From Alkalicoccus urumqiensis (GTDB lineage Bacteria > Bacillota > Bacilli > Bacillales > Salisediminibacteriaceae): a stretch of 64,000 nt of DNA. Below, in pieces: positions 44,048 through 53,352 of the stretch. The notes under the pieces were generated by a model that was given only the letters and a program-made list of their open reading frames with translations, was not told where the DNA came from and did no database searches. Each line of letters starts with the position of its first letter. Position 1 is the stretch's first letter. The DNA is taken from contig NZ_PVNS01000006.1 of assembly GCF_002993335.1 (NCBI RefSeq), positions 155,020 to 219,019 on the forward strand, read 5' to 3'. The position numbers and the translations under genes are program-made.

Positions 44048-46762
44048 CTATTTTTTACCGTGACCACATGTTGGACATACAACCCACCACTTATTATGTT
44101 TGAATTCTTGAAGATGATAGTTATTTATATGTTTGATAATAGTATGTTCGGTACTGTTGCGGCAATGTACTTTAACCCAAAATTCATTACACGATAAACA
44201 TGAATAATGAAATTTAGAATGTCCATTATCAGTTATAAGGTGCTCTACTTGAATTTTATTTTCTTCGCCGCAATTCCAGCAAAGATGGTATTCCTTTAGA
44301 TGGTACTCCATAATTAACCGAAACCAATTTTTAAACATATATAGTTTTGAAGGTGCCAGGTATATTGAAGAATATTGATGTGGTTTATTTTGGATTAATT
44401 TAGTATTAAATAATGACTCGTTATAATAAACATGGAAAGGAGGGAATTCCCTCTCGTCATAATCAGAAAACTCTTTGTCAGAGTGAAGTATTCCAGAAAT
44501 TAGTATAGGTAATTGCCAATTAGTCTCAATCGGCTGCATGTTCCCATATTTTCTTATTGCAACTTCTTCAATATCTTTTTTCCATAATTGAGTACCTTGT
44601 GATTTATAATTACGATATTTAGCATCTAAAATAGCTATACCACGTTCAGTCCCATCTTTTGAAAACTTTAATACAAAATCGGGTTTAACAAATTTATCGC
44701 TAAGTTTTATTTTGGGTTCATAATAAACTTCTAATTTCCAGGAACCTGAAAAAAGATTTATTACAAAGTTGTTTAAACTTTTATGGGGTTTTGATTTAAT
44801 GTAATCATCTAGATATTTTACAATATCGCTCTTTTCATTTAGACTCCAGCCCAATTCACGAGTTAATATGAATATGATTTTATAAAGAGCCCATACTTCA
44901 TAAATGTGCTCAATTTTTTTTGTAGGAATTTGCCTTTGATTTTCTACTGTGGATAAAGATGGTGCTAAATTATTTTTTATTTTTTGAATGACTTGCCACG
45001 CTGATTGGTAAGGTGGATTGTGTAGAAATAGTTGGGTTGGTTTTAACGGTAAATATTCAAGCGGTTCTAATTCTTTGAAAATTTCCATTTTTAGTAAATT
45101 TTCTGCAGTTGTTCTTAGTAGATCAAATTGGTTAGAAGCTTCATTTAAAAGTCCAATTTGTTGAGATAAAGTTTTAACCTTTTCAAGTTGTTTTAATTTT
45201 AAAAGCGGACTCTCGTTTTGCTCTTTCTCATTCAAAAGAAGTGGGAGGGTATTTTCTAATAACATTGCTAATTCATTATTCTCCTTCGGTATAGAAATGT
45301 CCACACTATCTTTAGTAATGTTGGAAATATATTTAAATTCAATACAAAGGTTATGTGAATTGAATTTTGTGGGATTTTTTGAAGTGATAATCCCCTTTCC
45401 TCGGATTTTTATAATTCTAGCGCGTTTTAGAGAATCTTCTTGTGCTTCTTTATTGAAAGTTTTGTAAAAACGATAATGTGATGGCAAATGGAAAGTTTTC
45501 AACAGAATTTTTACGATTTCTAATTCTTTTAGAACAAATGATTTGCTATTTACTTTATAGCTTTTAATACGAATAGGTGACTTATCACTAATGTTATCTA
45601 ATTGCGCTTGAATACTATCCTTAGATTGATTATGCTTATAGTTCATATTTGAATTGAATATTCCATTCATCTTCAATACCAACTCTATATCTTCATAGTG
45701 TGGTCCCTCTTTAAAATCAAAATTTATAGCCTTCGATTTATTGCTTTCTCTAATTTCCTTTCGATGATCAAGGTTTTTCTGGACTTTTGATAATAAGTCA
45801 TCATGACATTGCTGAATACGCCCTGCATCCTCCAAATCATAAATAGACATATCCGTACTCAAATCACTTTTATTAAAGCACATTTCTCTTTCGTTAATTA
45901 AATTTTTTAATTGAGGAGTTGGCTTACTTCCAACTGAACCCATGTCTTTAGAATAAATCACTAATTCTTCTAACATTTGCTTTATGAGTAAATTCTCGTG
46001 TGTTGCTACATACGGTTTTGCTACTTTACTCCAATAAAACGGGTTGCCAGGATTTATATTTTTCTCTAACTCCATACGCACATCAAAACGACCGTATTGT
46101 TCATATTTCTTTTTTAAGGTTTGAAGAGCAAGAGTTGAATGAGGATTTAAGTTAATTTGCTTTACCGCTAGCTTTAGTTTATTTAACTGTTCTTGGAGGT
46201 TTAAGGCTAATTTTTGTTTGCTTAACCCAATTGAAGCAATATTACTATCATCTCGAATTAAATCTTCTCGAATATGATAAAGATCTCTCAGCATTTCTTC
46301 GTAATCATCAACTGATAATGCTGAGGGTAAAAAATGAATTTTTCCAAATTTTTCAGAGTGCTGTTTATAAGAAATACTTAGATAAACTGATCCGGCACTT
46401 GTGATTCCAGTTATTGAGGGGCCTTCACTAAAAATATAAAAGTTCTTATTTTTTCTAGTCGAGAAATGAGTAGACTCAAACCATATATCTTTTTCTCCTG
46501 AATAATACAACTCAATATGCGAATTATTAATTGGGGAAACTAAATAAAGGTTATAATGTTCCAGGTTTTTATCTGAGAGTCGAACCCCAATCTGCCTAAC
46601 ATAAGATTCATTTTGACTACGGTAATGAGTGGGGATATTCCATTCATCATTTTTTCTTACTATCTTATTTCCAATATTAATGTCTCTTATTCTCAACGAC
46701 CCCTCTATTGGCGGGGAAGAGTGATCATACCAAACTTTTATCATGTATATATCTGCAAACAT
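44048..46762 (-). CDS. McrC-like restriction component: DUF2357 plus PD-(D/E)xK nuclease (PDDEXK_7/DUF524-like)
   Basis: This large protein has 904 residues. The N-terminal region resembles DUF2357, found fused to nucleases next to McrB-type ATPases. Around residues 690-715 are PDFVLKFSKDG and AILDAKYRNY, the PD...DxK active site of the PDDEXK_7/DUF524 group once called predicted viral defence components. The C-terminus has two zinc-ribbon-like cysteine pairs (CWNCGEEN...CLSC, and a final CPTCGHG). The ATG at 46762 follows GGAG, 5 nt after the McrB-like stop. It probably cleaves DNA selected by its partner, possibly modified phage DNA. Confidence 0.85.
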   Translation of the reverse strand: MFADIYMIKVWYDHSSPPIEGSLRIRDINIGNKIVRKNDEWNIPTHYRSQNESYVRQIGVRLSDKNLEHYNLYLVSPINNSHIELYYSGEKDIWFESTHFSTRKNKNFYIFSEGPSITGITSAGSVYLSISYKQHSEKFGKIHFLPSALSVDDYEEMLRDLYHIREDLIRDDSNIASIGLSKQKLALNLQEQLNKLKLAVKQINLNPHSTLALQTLKKKYEQYGRFDVRMELEKNINPGNPFYWSKVAKPYVATHENLLIKQMLEELVIYSKDMGSVGSKPTPQLKNLINEREMCFNKSDLSTDMSIYDLEDAGRIQQCHDDLLSKVQKNLDHRKEIRESNKSKAINFDFKEGPHYEDIELVLKMNGIFNSNMNYKHNQSKDSIQAQLDNISDKSPIRIKSYKVNSKSFVLKELEIVKILLKTFHLPSHYRFYKTFNKEAQEDSLKRARIIKIRGKGIITSKNPTKFNSHNLCIEFKYISNITKDSVDISIPKENNELAMLLENTLPLLLNEKEQNESPLLKLKQLEKVKTLSQQIGLLNEASNQFDLLRTTAENLLKMEIFKELEPLEYLPLKPTQLFLHNPPYQSAWQVIQKIKNNLAPSLSTVENQRQIPTKKIEHIYEVWALYKIIFILTRELGWSLNEKSDIVKYLDDYIKSKPHKSLNNFVINLFSGSWKLEVYYEPKIKLSDKFVKPDFVLKFSKDGTERGIAILDAKYRNYKSQGTQLWKKDIEEVAIRKYGNMQPIETNWQLPILISGILHSDKEFSDYDEREFPPFHVYYNESLFNTKLIQNKPHQYSSIYLAPSKLYMFKNWFRLIMEYHLKEYHLCWNCGEENKIQVEHLITDNGHSKFHYSCLSCNEFWVKVHCRNSTEHTIIKHINNYHLQEFKHNKWWVVCPTCGHGKK

Positions 46763-46767
46763 TTTGA

Positions 46768-48612
46768 TCAACTCCAAAAAGAAAACATACCGGTTTGATT
46801 ATATCTTTTGTGCATTTGCCTTAACTTCAAAATACTTGAAGAATTTTCACCTACTTGTTCTTCTACTATTTGCGAAAGATCTGAAATCATTTGATCTGTT
46901 TCTAACATATCGTGTAACCTTGGTAATAATTTCATAACGGTTATGTCCTCTATAAACTTATTATCCGATATTCCCCAACTTTTGGAATGTCCATAATAAA
47001 GCAACATATGATGTTCTAGTCGTTCGCTGTAATCAATATTCCATTTGTAAAGCTCGTCTTTAATTGCACTTATAGCAAGCTTTATCTTTGATGGAAGGGT
47101 TGAATCAGTTGTAGTTGGCTTGAAAAATTCAGAAGGAATACTAAATTCTAAATCATCAGCTGAAGGATTAATTTCTTGTTTCGCTTGTGGGTTAATCGGA
47201 ATAATGAAACTGCGGTCAATAACTTTTGGGCTTAATGACTGAACAGCACCGTCCACGTTCATTGTTCCAATAATTCGTAGATTATCAGGTATTTCAATTA
47301 AAGGTTCGTACTCTTGTAAATTTTCATATCGGGATATAATATCAAAGTGATTGAGATTATTCACTTTTGAACCATTTAAAAGCTCATCAATAGAGATATT
47401 TTGTGTTGATAACAAGTATTTTATATACCATTCAACTTCTCTCTTATTGTGATTATATTCAGTAGAGCTATAAAGTCGAAGTTTTTCTCCTTCTAATTCC
47501 TTTATACTCAATATATCCGCTAAATAATATTCTATTTGAGCAAGGTTGATTTCATCTAAACAAATAAAAAATAGTTTATCTTTATTTTTGTTCGCTTTGA
47601 TAAGGCAATCTAAAAAAGGTGAAGAAACGTATAGTTTTCTAACTGGATTGTAGAATCCTAGTAAATCTTGTTTGTCAGTCCAATTAGGCTGTACAGGTAT
47701 AATTTCAAAATCTGCACCTATAGCTTTAGCAATTTGATGAACTAATGTTGTTTTTCCAGTTCCTGAGGGACCGGATAAAATAACCATTTGTCCAGTCGTC
47801 AAGGATGCCAGAAATTGCATTAGCGTATTTTTCTCATAATGGTAACCTTGTTTGTGAAGTTGAGAATGTATGTTTTTCAGCAATTTAATGTGCGACTCTG
47901 GAAGACTCATAGGTTTTTCTATATCCGTTGTTTTTAACTTATCGATTGAAAAACCTAATGATTCTAATTTGTCTGATTTATTCTTCACTTCTTGATTTTG
48001 TTGTTCAATATACAATTGTTTAATATTCAATTTTTTATTCAAATCGTCTATTTCTTTCTTTTGTAATTCATTATTCTTTTTCGCTTTTTCAAGTAGTATA
48101 ATGTCGTCCTGAATTTTCCCCTTAATAATTTTTACTAAGTCAATAAATTCATTATCCCTTTCATATAGAGGAGGGGTGACTACAGCTAATATTCCTAAAT
48201 CTTCTTGGCTTATTTGCAACAATTCAAATATTTGATTGATATTAGTTATAGGGTAAATTTTGCTTGAATCAGTTTTGAAAAATTTCCCTTCAATTAATTT
48301 TTCTGTATCTGCATGGTTAAGGTTAAATTTAGCAGCAACAAGAGTGCCGTTTTCTAATGGGGTACTTCCTGTTTGAATAGAACAAAATAAATTTGGTATA
48401 ATTCTTAGTTCTTTTATTATATCTAAATTCAATTGAAATCCATTATAAGGATTAATTAAATTCTCAATAAAAATAAATTTATTCCCATGGATAGGAATCC
48501 TAACATTTCCTATTACCCAAAAATCATCTAAATTCGTTTTCTTCAATATATACTGCTCTTTGTCTGGAAGCGACATGTTGATAAAATTATCTATATTAAC
48601 AACAGTAGACAT
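46768..48612 (-). CDS. McrB-like AAA+ GTPase/ATPase
   Basis: The protein has 614 residues from the ATG after GGAAGGA. Walker A is LSGPSGTGKTTLVHQIA (about residue 280), with EIIPVQPNWTDKQDLLGFYNP and Walker B FICLDEINLAQIEYYLADIL. GTMNVDGAVQSLSPKVIDRSF matches the McrB MNxxD signature that coordinates GTP. The N-terminal 200 residues contain the target-recognition part and a coiled coil (KKNNELQKKEIDDLNKKLNI). With the downstream nuclease it forms a two-gene McrBC-type system, a modification-dependent (type IV) restriction system. Strong AT bias suggests recent acquisition. Confidence 0.9.
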   Translation of the reverse strand: MSTVVNIDNFINMSLPDKEQYILKKTNLDDFWVIGNVRIPIHGNKFIFIENLINPYNGFQLNLDIIKELRIIPNLFCSIQTGSTPLENGTLVAAKFNLNHADTEKLIEGKFFKTDSSKIYPITNINQIFELLQISQEDLGILAVVTPPLYERDNEFIDLVKIIKGKIQDDIILLEKAKKNNELQKKEIDDLNKKLNIKQLYIEQQNQEVKNKSDKLESLGFSIDKLKTTDIEKPMSLPESHIKLLKNIHSQLHKQGYHYEKNTLMQFLASLTTGQMVILSGPSGTGKTTLVHQIAKAIGADFEIIPVQPNWTDKQDLLGFYNPVRKLYVSSPFLDCLIKANKNKDKLFFICLDEINLAQIEYYLADILSIKELEGEKLRLYSSTEYNHNKREVEWYIKYLLSTQNISIDELLNGSKVNNLNHFDIISRYENLQEYEPLIEIPDNLRIIGTMNVDGAVQSLSPKVIDRSFIIPINPQAKQEINPSADDLEFSIPSEFFKPTTTDSTLPSKIKLAISAIKDELYKWNIDYSERLEHHMLLYYGHSKSWGISDNKFIEDITVMKLLPRLHDMLETDQMISDLSQIVEEQVGENSSSILKLRQMHKRYNQTGMFSFWS

Positions 48613-48724
48613 AAAATTCAATCCTTCCAAGTAGTAAGTGTAGGGTGGCTTAGAGCGGCAAAAATCTAAGCATTCACTTGAATTAAAAAAGATGATTAAA
48701 TTAAAACATCAATAATATAGTGTT

Positions 48725-50530
48725 TCAGTAATACTCCACATCTTCACTGGCTGTCTCGGTTGTCTCTACGAGCCGGACGATTTTCAGTATGCCGTCGTGC
48801 TCTTTCAGTTCGTAGACGGAGTCGAACGTTTTTACTTTGACCTCTTCCAAGTCGTAGTCAATGGTATATTCCTCTTCGGTGTAGACGGTGATGGTGTCGC
48901 CGGACATGTCGTAGTCGACGACGTTGATCCAGTCGATGGACTGGGTGATGTTTCTGTCGTACAGACTTAGAATGTAGTCAAAGGCTTCGGCCTGGTAGTC
49001 GCTGCCGTCCGGGTGGATGTAGCTTTCCAGGTAGGACGTGTCTCCGGAGTTGACGGCGTAGACGCTCTCCGACGTGAAGTCACTCATGAGGTAATCCAGG
49101 TCCATCCAAAGCTGCTCTTCCGCCGCCTCTGCCTGCTGCTGTTCGTAGGCCGCCTCTTCGGCTTCTATTTCTGCCTGGAGTGTTGCTTCTTCCGCTTCGA
49201 TTTCGGCCTGCAGGGCCGCGGCTTCTTCGTCGATCTGTGCCTGCAGCTCCGCCGCTGCAGTATCGGCGCTGTCGACGTTTTGGACGACTTCTTCACTGTA
49301 GATGTCTCGGTCCTCGTAGGACGTTTCTGTGTAATAATGCTCCCAGGCATCACCGGTATATTCAAACAGATAGACGACTTCACCGACCTTCGTATCCGTC
49401 ACCACTTCGCTGTTGTAGTCCTCGTACACCGAGACCCATTCCTCATCGGCTTCAATCCCGGCATACCAGCTTCCGTCCTGCAGGATAGAAAGCGACTCCG
49501 GATAAAACGTTACGCTCTCCAGAATATCGTCGTAGCCGCTGTTGTATTCCTCAGCGACGGCCTCTTCGAGAGACGCCATGACCGCATCGGCATCCTCCCC
49601 GGCAAGCGACAGCTCGATGGCATGGTGGGTGCTTTCATCAGCAAAGAATACTTCGGAAGCAAGCGCCCCGAACGGGGAATCAGCCCGGATCTGCATCTCC
49701 TCATCGCCCTCAAGCAGCACCGGTCCGAATTCGGTCTCGCCAAGCCCGACCTCCATCGCGGGCTCCCCGTTGTAATACAAATCGGCCTCTTCGACATGCG
49801 TTTCCACATACACGTAATCCAAATGGAAAGGCAGGGAGAAAACGTCGTTTCCATCGAACAGTTCGAGGGTGTCCGAGCGCTGGACGTTGTCGTGATCGAG
49901 TTCCAGCGAGGCGGTTATGTCATAGGTTCCCGGTGGATAGTCCCCGAGCCAGTATGTGTCTCCGCCCTGGTCGGAGGCGGTGACGACTTCGCCGTTGACA
50001 GTAAAGGACACGTCCTCGTAGTTGGTAGAGATAAGAAGCGGTTGTTCGGCGATTTCAAAGGTGTAGGTGTCGTACAGGCCGAGAATCGAGTCATTGGTGG
50101 TCAGTTTCAGGAAGTGCAGGTTCATCGGTGCCTCATACTGGTTCGAGGCGGAGACAAAGTTATCGGAGGCGGCCAAAAGGTGCTGTTCTTCGATGAAGAG
50201 ACTGAAGTCGCGGGAGATGTACGGGCTGTCGTTGATGTAATCACTGAACTGCTGCAGGTACTCGGTGGTTAACGGGCCGGACGCTGTGCCGACGTAGTCG
50301 GAGAGTGCGTCAGCATCTTCAGCGAGGACAGCCTGTTCGAACCCTTCAATGACGCGGTCCGGGGCGGTCCAGTAGTTGAGGAACAGATGGGTGCCGCCTA
50401 GCAGAACGAGCGGAACGATCAGTGCGTACGATTTTTTGCTTTTCTTTGCGCTTCGTGCCGGAGGGGCGGAGTGACAAGTGGGACAGCTGCCGTTCTGCAG
50501 CTCGGATCCGCATTTCGTACAGAATGCCAT
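48725..50530 (-). CDS. TcaA-like membrane protein with N-terminal zinc ribbon
   Basis: The protein has 601 residues starting at the ATG behind GAGGAGGGAATGCT. The zinc ribbon CTKCGSELQNGSCPTC is followed by a basic segment and one transmembrane helix (YALIVPLVLLGGTHLFL). A long, very acidic extracytoplasmic region holds repeated beta domains. A coiled-coil stretch consists of AALQAEIEAEEA-like repeats, and a final NTF2-like domain follows. The layout matches the TcaA/YvbJ family of envelope proteins, one member of which affects glycopeptide susceptibility. It is divergent from the PrsW-like gene, sharing the 155-nt spacer. Extreme acidity suits a saline habitat. Confidence 0.77.
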   Translation of the reverse strand: MAFCTKCGSELQNGSCPTCHSAPPARSAKKSKKSYALIVPLVLLGGTHLFLNYWTAPDRVIEGFEQAVLAEDADALSDYVGTASGPLTTEYLQQFSDYINDSPYISRDFSLFIEEQHLLAASDNFVSASNQYEAPMNLHFLKLTTNDSILGLYDTYTFEIAEQPLLISTNYEDVSFTVNGEVVTASDQGGDTYWLGDYPPGTYDITASLELDHDNVQRSDTLELFDGNDVFSLPFHLDYVYVETHVEEADLYYNGEPAMEVGLGETEFGPVLLEGDEEMQIRADSPFGALASEVFFADESTHHAIELSLAGEDADAVMASLEEAVAEEYNSGYDDILESVTFYPESLSILQDGSWYAGIEADEEWVSVYEDYNSEVVTDTKVGEVVYLFEYTGDAWEHYYTETSYEDRDIYSEEVVQNVDSADTAAAELQAQIDEEAAALQAEIEAEEATLQAEIEAEEAAYEQQQAEAAEEQLWMDLDYLMSDFTSESVYAVNSGDTSYLESYIHPDGSDYQAEAFDYILSLYDRNITQSIDWINVVDYDMSGDTITVYTEEEYTIDYDLEEVKVKTFDSVYELKEHDGILKIVRLVETTETASEDVEYY

Positions 50531-50684
50531 AGCATTCCCTCCTCGTTCGTATGATATGAGAATATCATATCGTATTATCAACAAAAGAAATAGGATATTT
50601 TTTCATTTTCTCCATTTTTATGTGAAGAAAGAATTGTTAATACGTGAGCACTGCGTCATAATAAAATGAAAAAGGAGGGTACAT

Positions 50685-51797
50685 ATGAGCATATCGTATT
50701 GTCCGGCCTGTGGAGCGCCCGTAAACGGAGGGGACATCTTCTGCGGGAGCTGCGGCAGCAGGCTTCCGGACGTGCCGGCCGGAACGCCGGAGCCGAACGG
50801 CTGGGTGGCGCAGACGTCGAGGAAAATCAACCGCATGGTCGGAGAGGACGGGCATATGGATCTGAATCTGCGGGACGTATTTTCCTCGGTGTTTGTCCGG
50901 CATTCAAAGGAAGAAGCGGAGCTGCTGTTTATTTCCGGAACGTCCCGGACAACGCCTGCGGAAGCCGATATTCAGACGTCGTGGCCAAAGCCGTGGCTGT
51001 TTTCAAGGGTGTTTCTCGTGCTCGCAGCGGTTTATGCCGGCCTGTATGGGATGAGCACGTTTTTTGAAAATACGATCGTCATCCCAGGATTGATAGTAAT
51101 GGGTGCCTTCGCCGTGCCGTTCTCGCTTCTCGTATTTTTCTGGGAGGCGAATGCGCCGAGAAACATCAGCATTTTCGAAGTCGTGCGGCTGTTTTTCATC
51201 GGCGGCGTTGCGTCGATGGCGGCCTCCTTGTTTTTATTTTCTATTTTTCCTGTCGTGGAGCTGAATCTGCAGGGCGCGGTGATGGTCGGTGTCATTGAGG
51301 AAGCCGGCAAGCTGTTGATCGCTGCTTACTTTATCCGCCGGCTGAACGTAAAATATATACTGAACGGTCTGCTGATAGGCGCGGCTATCGGTGCCGGATT
51401 CTCGGCGTTTGAGTCTGCCGGCTATGCGTTTACGCAGGGCGCCGTTTTCGGCGAAGGGGCGATGCTCAGCAACATTGCCGACCGCGGCTGGATGTCCATC
51501 GGCGGCCACACGACCTGGGCAGCGATTTCCGCCGGCGCCCTCGTCTACGTGAAAGGACGAGGGGAACTTTCCTCCAACCATTTCATGGACACCCGCTTCC
51601 TAAAGCTGTTTGTGATACCGGTCCTGCTGCACACCGCATGGAACAGTCCGCTCTTCGTGCAGCAGGAATCCCGGCTGCTGTACATGCTCCTCATCTTCAT
51701 CGCCTGGGTTTTCGTCTTCTCCCTCATGAACGCCGGGCTGAAGCAGATTTCCCGCATGAACCGGGAGACACCCCCTCCCTTACCAGAATCAAGCTGA
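50685..51797 (+). CDS. PrsW-like intramembrane metalloprotease with zinc ribbon
   Basis: This is a 370-residue polytopic protein. An N-terminal zinc ribbon (CPACGAPVNGGDIFCGSCGS) is followed by a cytoplasmic linker and about 8 helices. PrsW/M82 active-site motifs are all present: EEAGK, FSAFESAGYAF, GGHTTWAAISAG and LLHTAWNS. PrsW of B. subtilis performs site-1 cleavage of the anti-sigma factor RsiW. The zinc ribbon and the divergent TcaA-like neighbour suggest a local envelope-stress role. AAAGGAGGG precedes the ATG. It ends at its own terminator. Confidence 0.87.
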   Translation: MSISYCPACGAPVNGGDIFCGSCGSRLPDVPAGTPEPNGWVAQTSRKINRMVGEDGHMDLNLRDVFSSVFVRHSKEEAELLFISGTSRTTPAEADIQTSWPKPWLFSRVFLVLAAVYAGLYGMSTFFENTIVIPGLIVMGAFAVPFSLLVFFWEANAPRNISIFEVVRLFFIGGVASMAASLFLFSIFPVVELNLQGAVMVGVIEEAGKLLIAAYFIRRLNVKYILNGLLIGAAIGAGFSAFESAGYAFTQGAVFGEGAMLSNIADRGWMSIGGHTTWAAISAGALVYVKGRGELSSNHFMDTRFLKLFVIPVLLHTAWNSPLFVQQESRLLYMLLIFIAWVFVFSLMNAGLKQISRMNRETPPPLPESS

Positions 51798-51822
51798 AGG
51801 CCATGTGCCTTCAGCTTTTTTT
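51791..51822 (+). terminator. Terminator after the PrsW-like gene
   Basis: AAGCTGAAGGC (51791-51801) pairs perfectly with GCCTTCAGCTT (51807-51817), followed by TTTTT. The stem begins inside the last codons of the gene. Confidence 0.92.
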
Positions 51823-51879
51823 GATGGATTGGCGCGTTATACCGCGCCGGACGCGGTTCGGGGGGCACCTTTGCAGGAT

Positions 51880-52040
51880 CGTGCCACGGAGAGCGGGTTT
51901 TGTGCCACGAAGAGGTGGTTTCGTGCCGGGAGTGGAGCAGATCGTGCCAACTTCAGAAAAACGTGCCAAAAGTGGTGGCGACCGCGCCAGAACAGAACCG
52001 GATCGTGCCAATTTGAACAAAACCGTGCCACAAAAACAGT
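51880..52040. repeat. 21-nt periodic array 2 (CGTGCCA core)
   Basis: CGTGCC-type units start at 51880, 51901, 51922, 51943, 51962, 51983, 52004 and 52024, giving spacings of 21, 21, 21, 19, 21, 21 and 20. Variants are TGTGCCA and CGCGCCA. The 14-15 nt between cores are not conserved. It follows the PrsW terminator and precedes the next gene by about 120 nt. A hairpin (GGCGCG/CGCGCC at 51831-51848) sits just before it. Confidence 0.75.
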
Positions 52041-52164
52041 AAGCCGGAGGACCTGTACGGCAGTATTTCTATGGAAAAAGCCTCTTTCTTTATACCCCGA
52101 TATGCTGAATAGCTGAGAAATTGTATAGGCCGATATGATAATTAAAAAGGAAGGAGGGATGACT

Positions 52165-52719
52165 ATGATAAGCGGACTGCTTACAGTTGTTGTGTTTATG
52201 GGTGTCATATTTGTTTTGGGTTTAGTTCTTCGCTTTATTTCGAGGCTCTTAGAGATGTTGTTGATGTGGATCGGGATAGGGGTTTTTTCCAGAGGACGGA
52301 TTTGGAACGTGGAGTTGGCGGCACAAGATGCGGAATTAATGTGGAAAGCAGCCCATCTGCCTGGACCGGCAGTCGCGATGCTCTATGGACTGGCGCCAGC
52401 GTTTGTCGCCTCGTCTTTTTACCAGTACTGGGTCGTGAACGTATCCACCTCCTTCGCCTGGATCTTTATTTTATGGAATGCGGCAGTCATTCTTCATATC
52501 GCAGCTCGTTTCTTCGTAACAGCCACCTACCTGAATCTTCTATTTGCCTACGCCATGGCATTTCTTTTCTGGACGGGAACGCCGGTTTCTTCCATTCTGT
52601 TGTTCTTACCTCTCGTACTCTTTCTTACCATCACCTTCCTTTTCCCGGAAAGCAGAAAGCGTACAGATACAGCTGCTGTTTCTTCGCAGAAAACAGCAAT
52701 TCCCCCAAAAAATGTATAG
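52165..52719 (+). CDS. Hypothetical integral membrane protein
   Basis: The protein has 184 residues starting at the ATG 8 nt after AAGGAGGG. It has about five hydrophobic helices, the first being LLTVVVFMGVIFVLGLVL, and no recognised domain. It precedes the accessory Hsp70 operon by about 70 nt and may belong to the same unit. The C-terminal tail is polar and cytoplasmic. Confidence 0.65.
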   Translation: MISGLLTVVVFMGVIFVLGLVLRFISRLLEMLLMWIGIGVFSRGRIWNVELAAQDAELMWKAAHLPGPAVAMLYGLAPAFVASSFYQYWVVNVSTSFAWIFILWNAAVILHIAARFFVTATYLNLLFAYAMAFLFWTGTPVSSILLFLPLVLFLTITFLFPESRKRTDTAAVSSQKTAIPPKNV

Positions 52720-52791
52720 TTCTTTATTTTATACTGAGTCAATCTACTTTATTTGAAGGAGGCACACTTCTTTAGGAAAGGAAGAATGTGG

Positions 52792-53334
52792 ATGAACCGT
52801 ACAAAGGTATTGGACCAGGAGCTGGAATCCCTCATCATGCTGGAGATGGAACAAGACCCCCAGCAGGAGGCCGGTCCGTCCGTTCTCGAGGAGATGGACG
52901 GGCTGCGTCAGGAAGTGAAGCGCGGCAATACTTTTTTTGTGAAGCAGCTGAACAGCATGGAGCGATTATTGAAGCAGCTGGGGGAGGAACCGTCCGGCCC
53001 GAAAACAGATAGCAGCGCAGAACAGCAGCTCATTTATCAGGCGCTCTCGTATTTTTACTTAATGATTCAGCAGATGGACGGAGCGGTGGAAAAGGCGTGG
53101 GTGACAGAGATGAAACAGCTTTTACACCACTATGAAACAGAGCTTTCCGCAAATGGATTTGAGGTCATTCATCCGATCGGTCAGATGCTGGATGGCCGGA
53201 CGATGCGCAGTGCAGGCAGGCAGATAACGCCGGATGAAGATACTGGCCGGGTGATTATCGTAACCAGACCGGGGCTGCAGGACAGGCGGACCGGACGCCT
53301 CATTGCGAAAGCAGAAGTAATCACAGCAGAATAA
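52792..53334 (+). CDS. GrpE-like nucleotide exchange factor of the accessory Hsp70 operon
   Basis: The protein has 180 residues from the ATG behind AGGAAAGGAAG. An N-terminal coiled coil (TKVLDQELESLIML, then LRQEVKRGNTFFVKQLNSMERLL) is followed by a GrpE-like beta domain ending in the pattern TGRVIIVTRPGLQDRRTGRL...AKAEV, which resembles the GrpE C-terminus (GY..RVLRPA.V.V). It should speed ADP release from the DnaK-like protein encoded 18 nt downstream. Similarity is recognisable but distant, so it is probably dedicated to this operon rather than the housekeeping GrpE. Confidence 0.68.
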   Translation: MNRTKVLDQELESLIMLEMEQDPQQEAGPSVLEEMDGLRQEVKRGNTFFVKQLNSMERLLKQLGEEPSGPKTDSSAEQQLIYQALSYFYLMIQQMDGAVEKAWVTEMKQLLHHYETELSANGFEVIHPIGQMLDGRTMRSAGRQITPDEDTGRVIIVTRPGLQDRRTGRLIAKAEVITAE

Positions 53335-53352
53335 ATTAACTGGTAAAGGGAT

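Noticed and set aside
49013..50272. 419-residue open frame on the plus strand
   Set aside because: It is the antisense of the TcaA-like gene, whose zinc ribbon, membrane helix and ribosome-binding site are convincing; the plus frame shows no domain or start signal.
51638..52042. Open frame with seven-residue periodicity (FVPRRGG-like)
   Set aside because: The heptad pattern is a by-product of the 21-nt array; the frame starts inside the PrsW-like gene and crosses its terminator.
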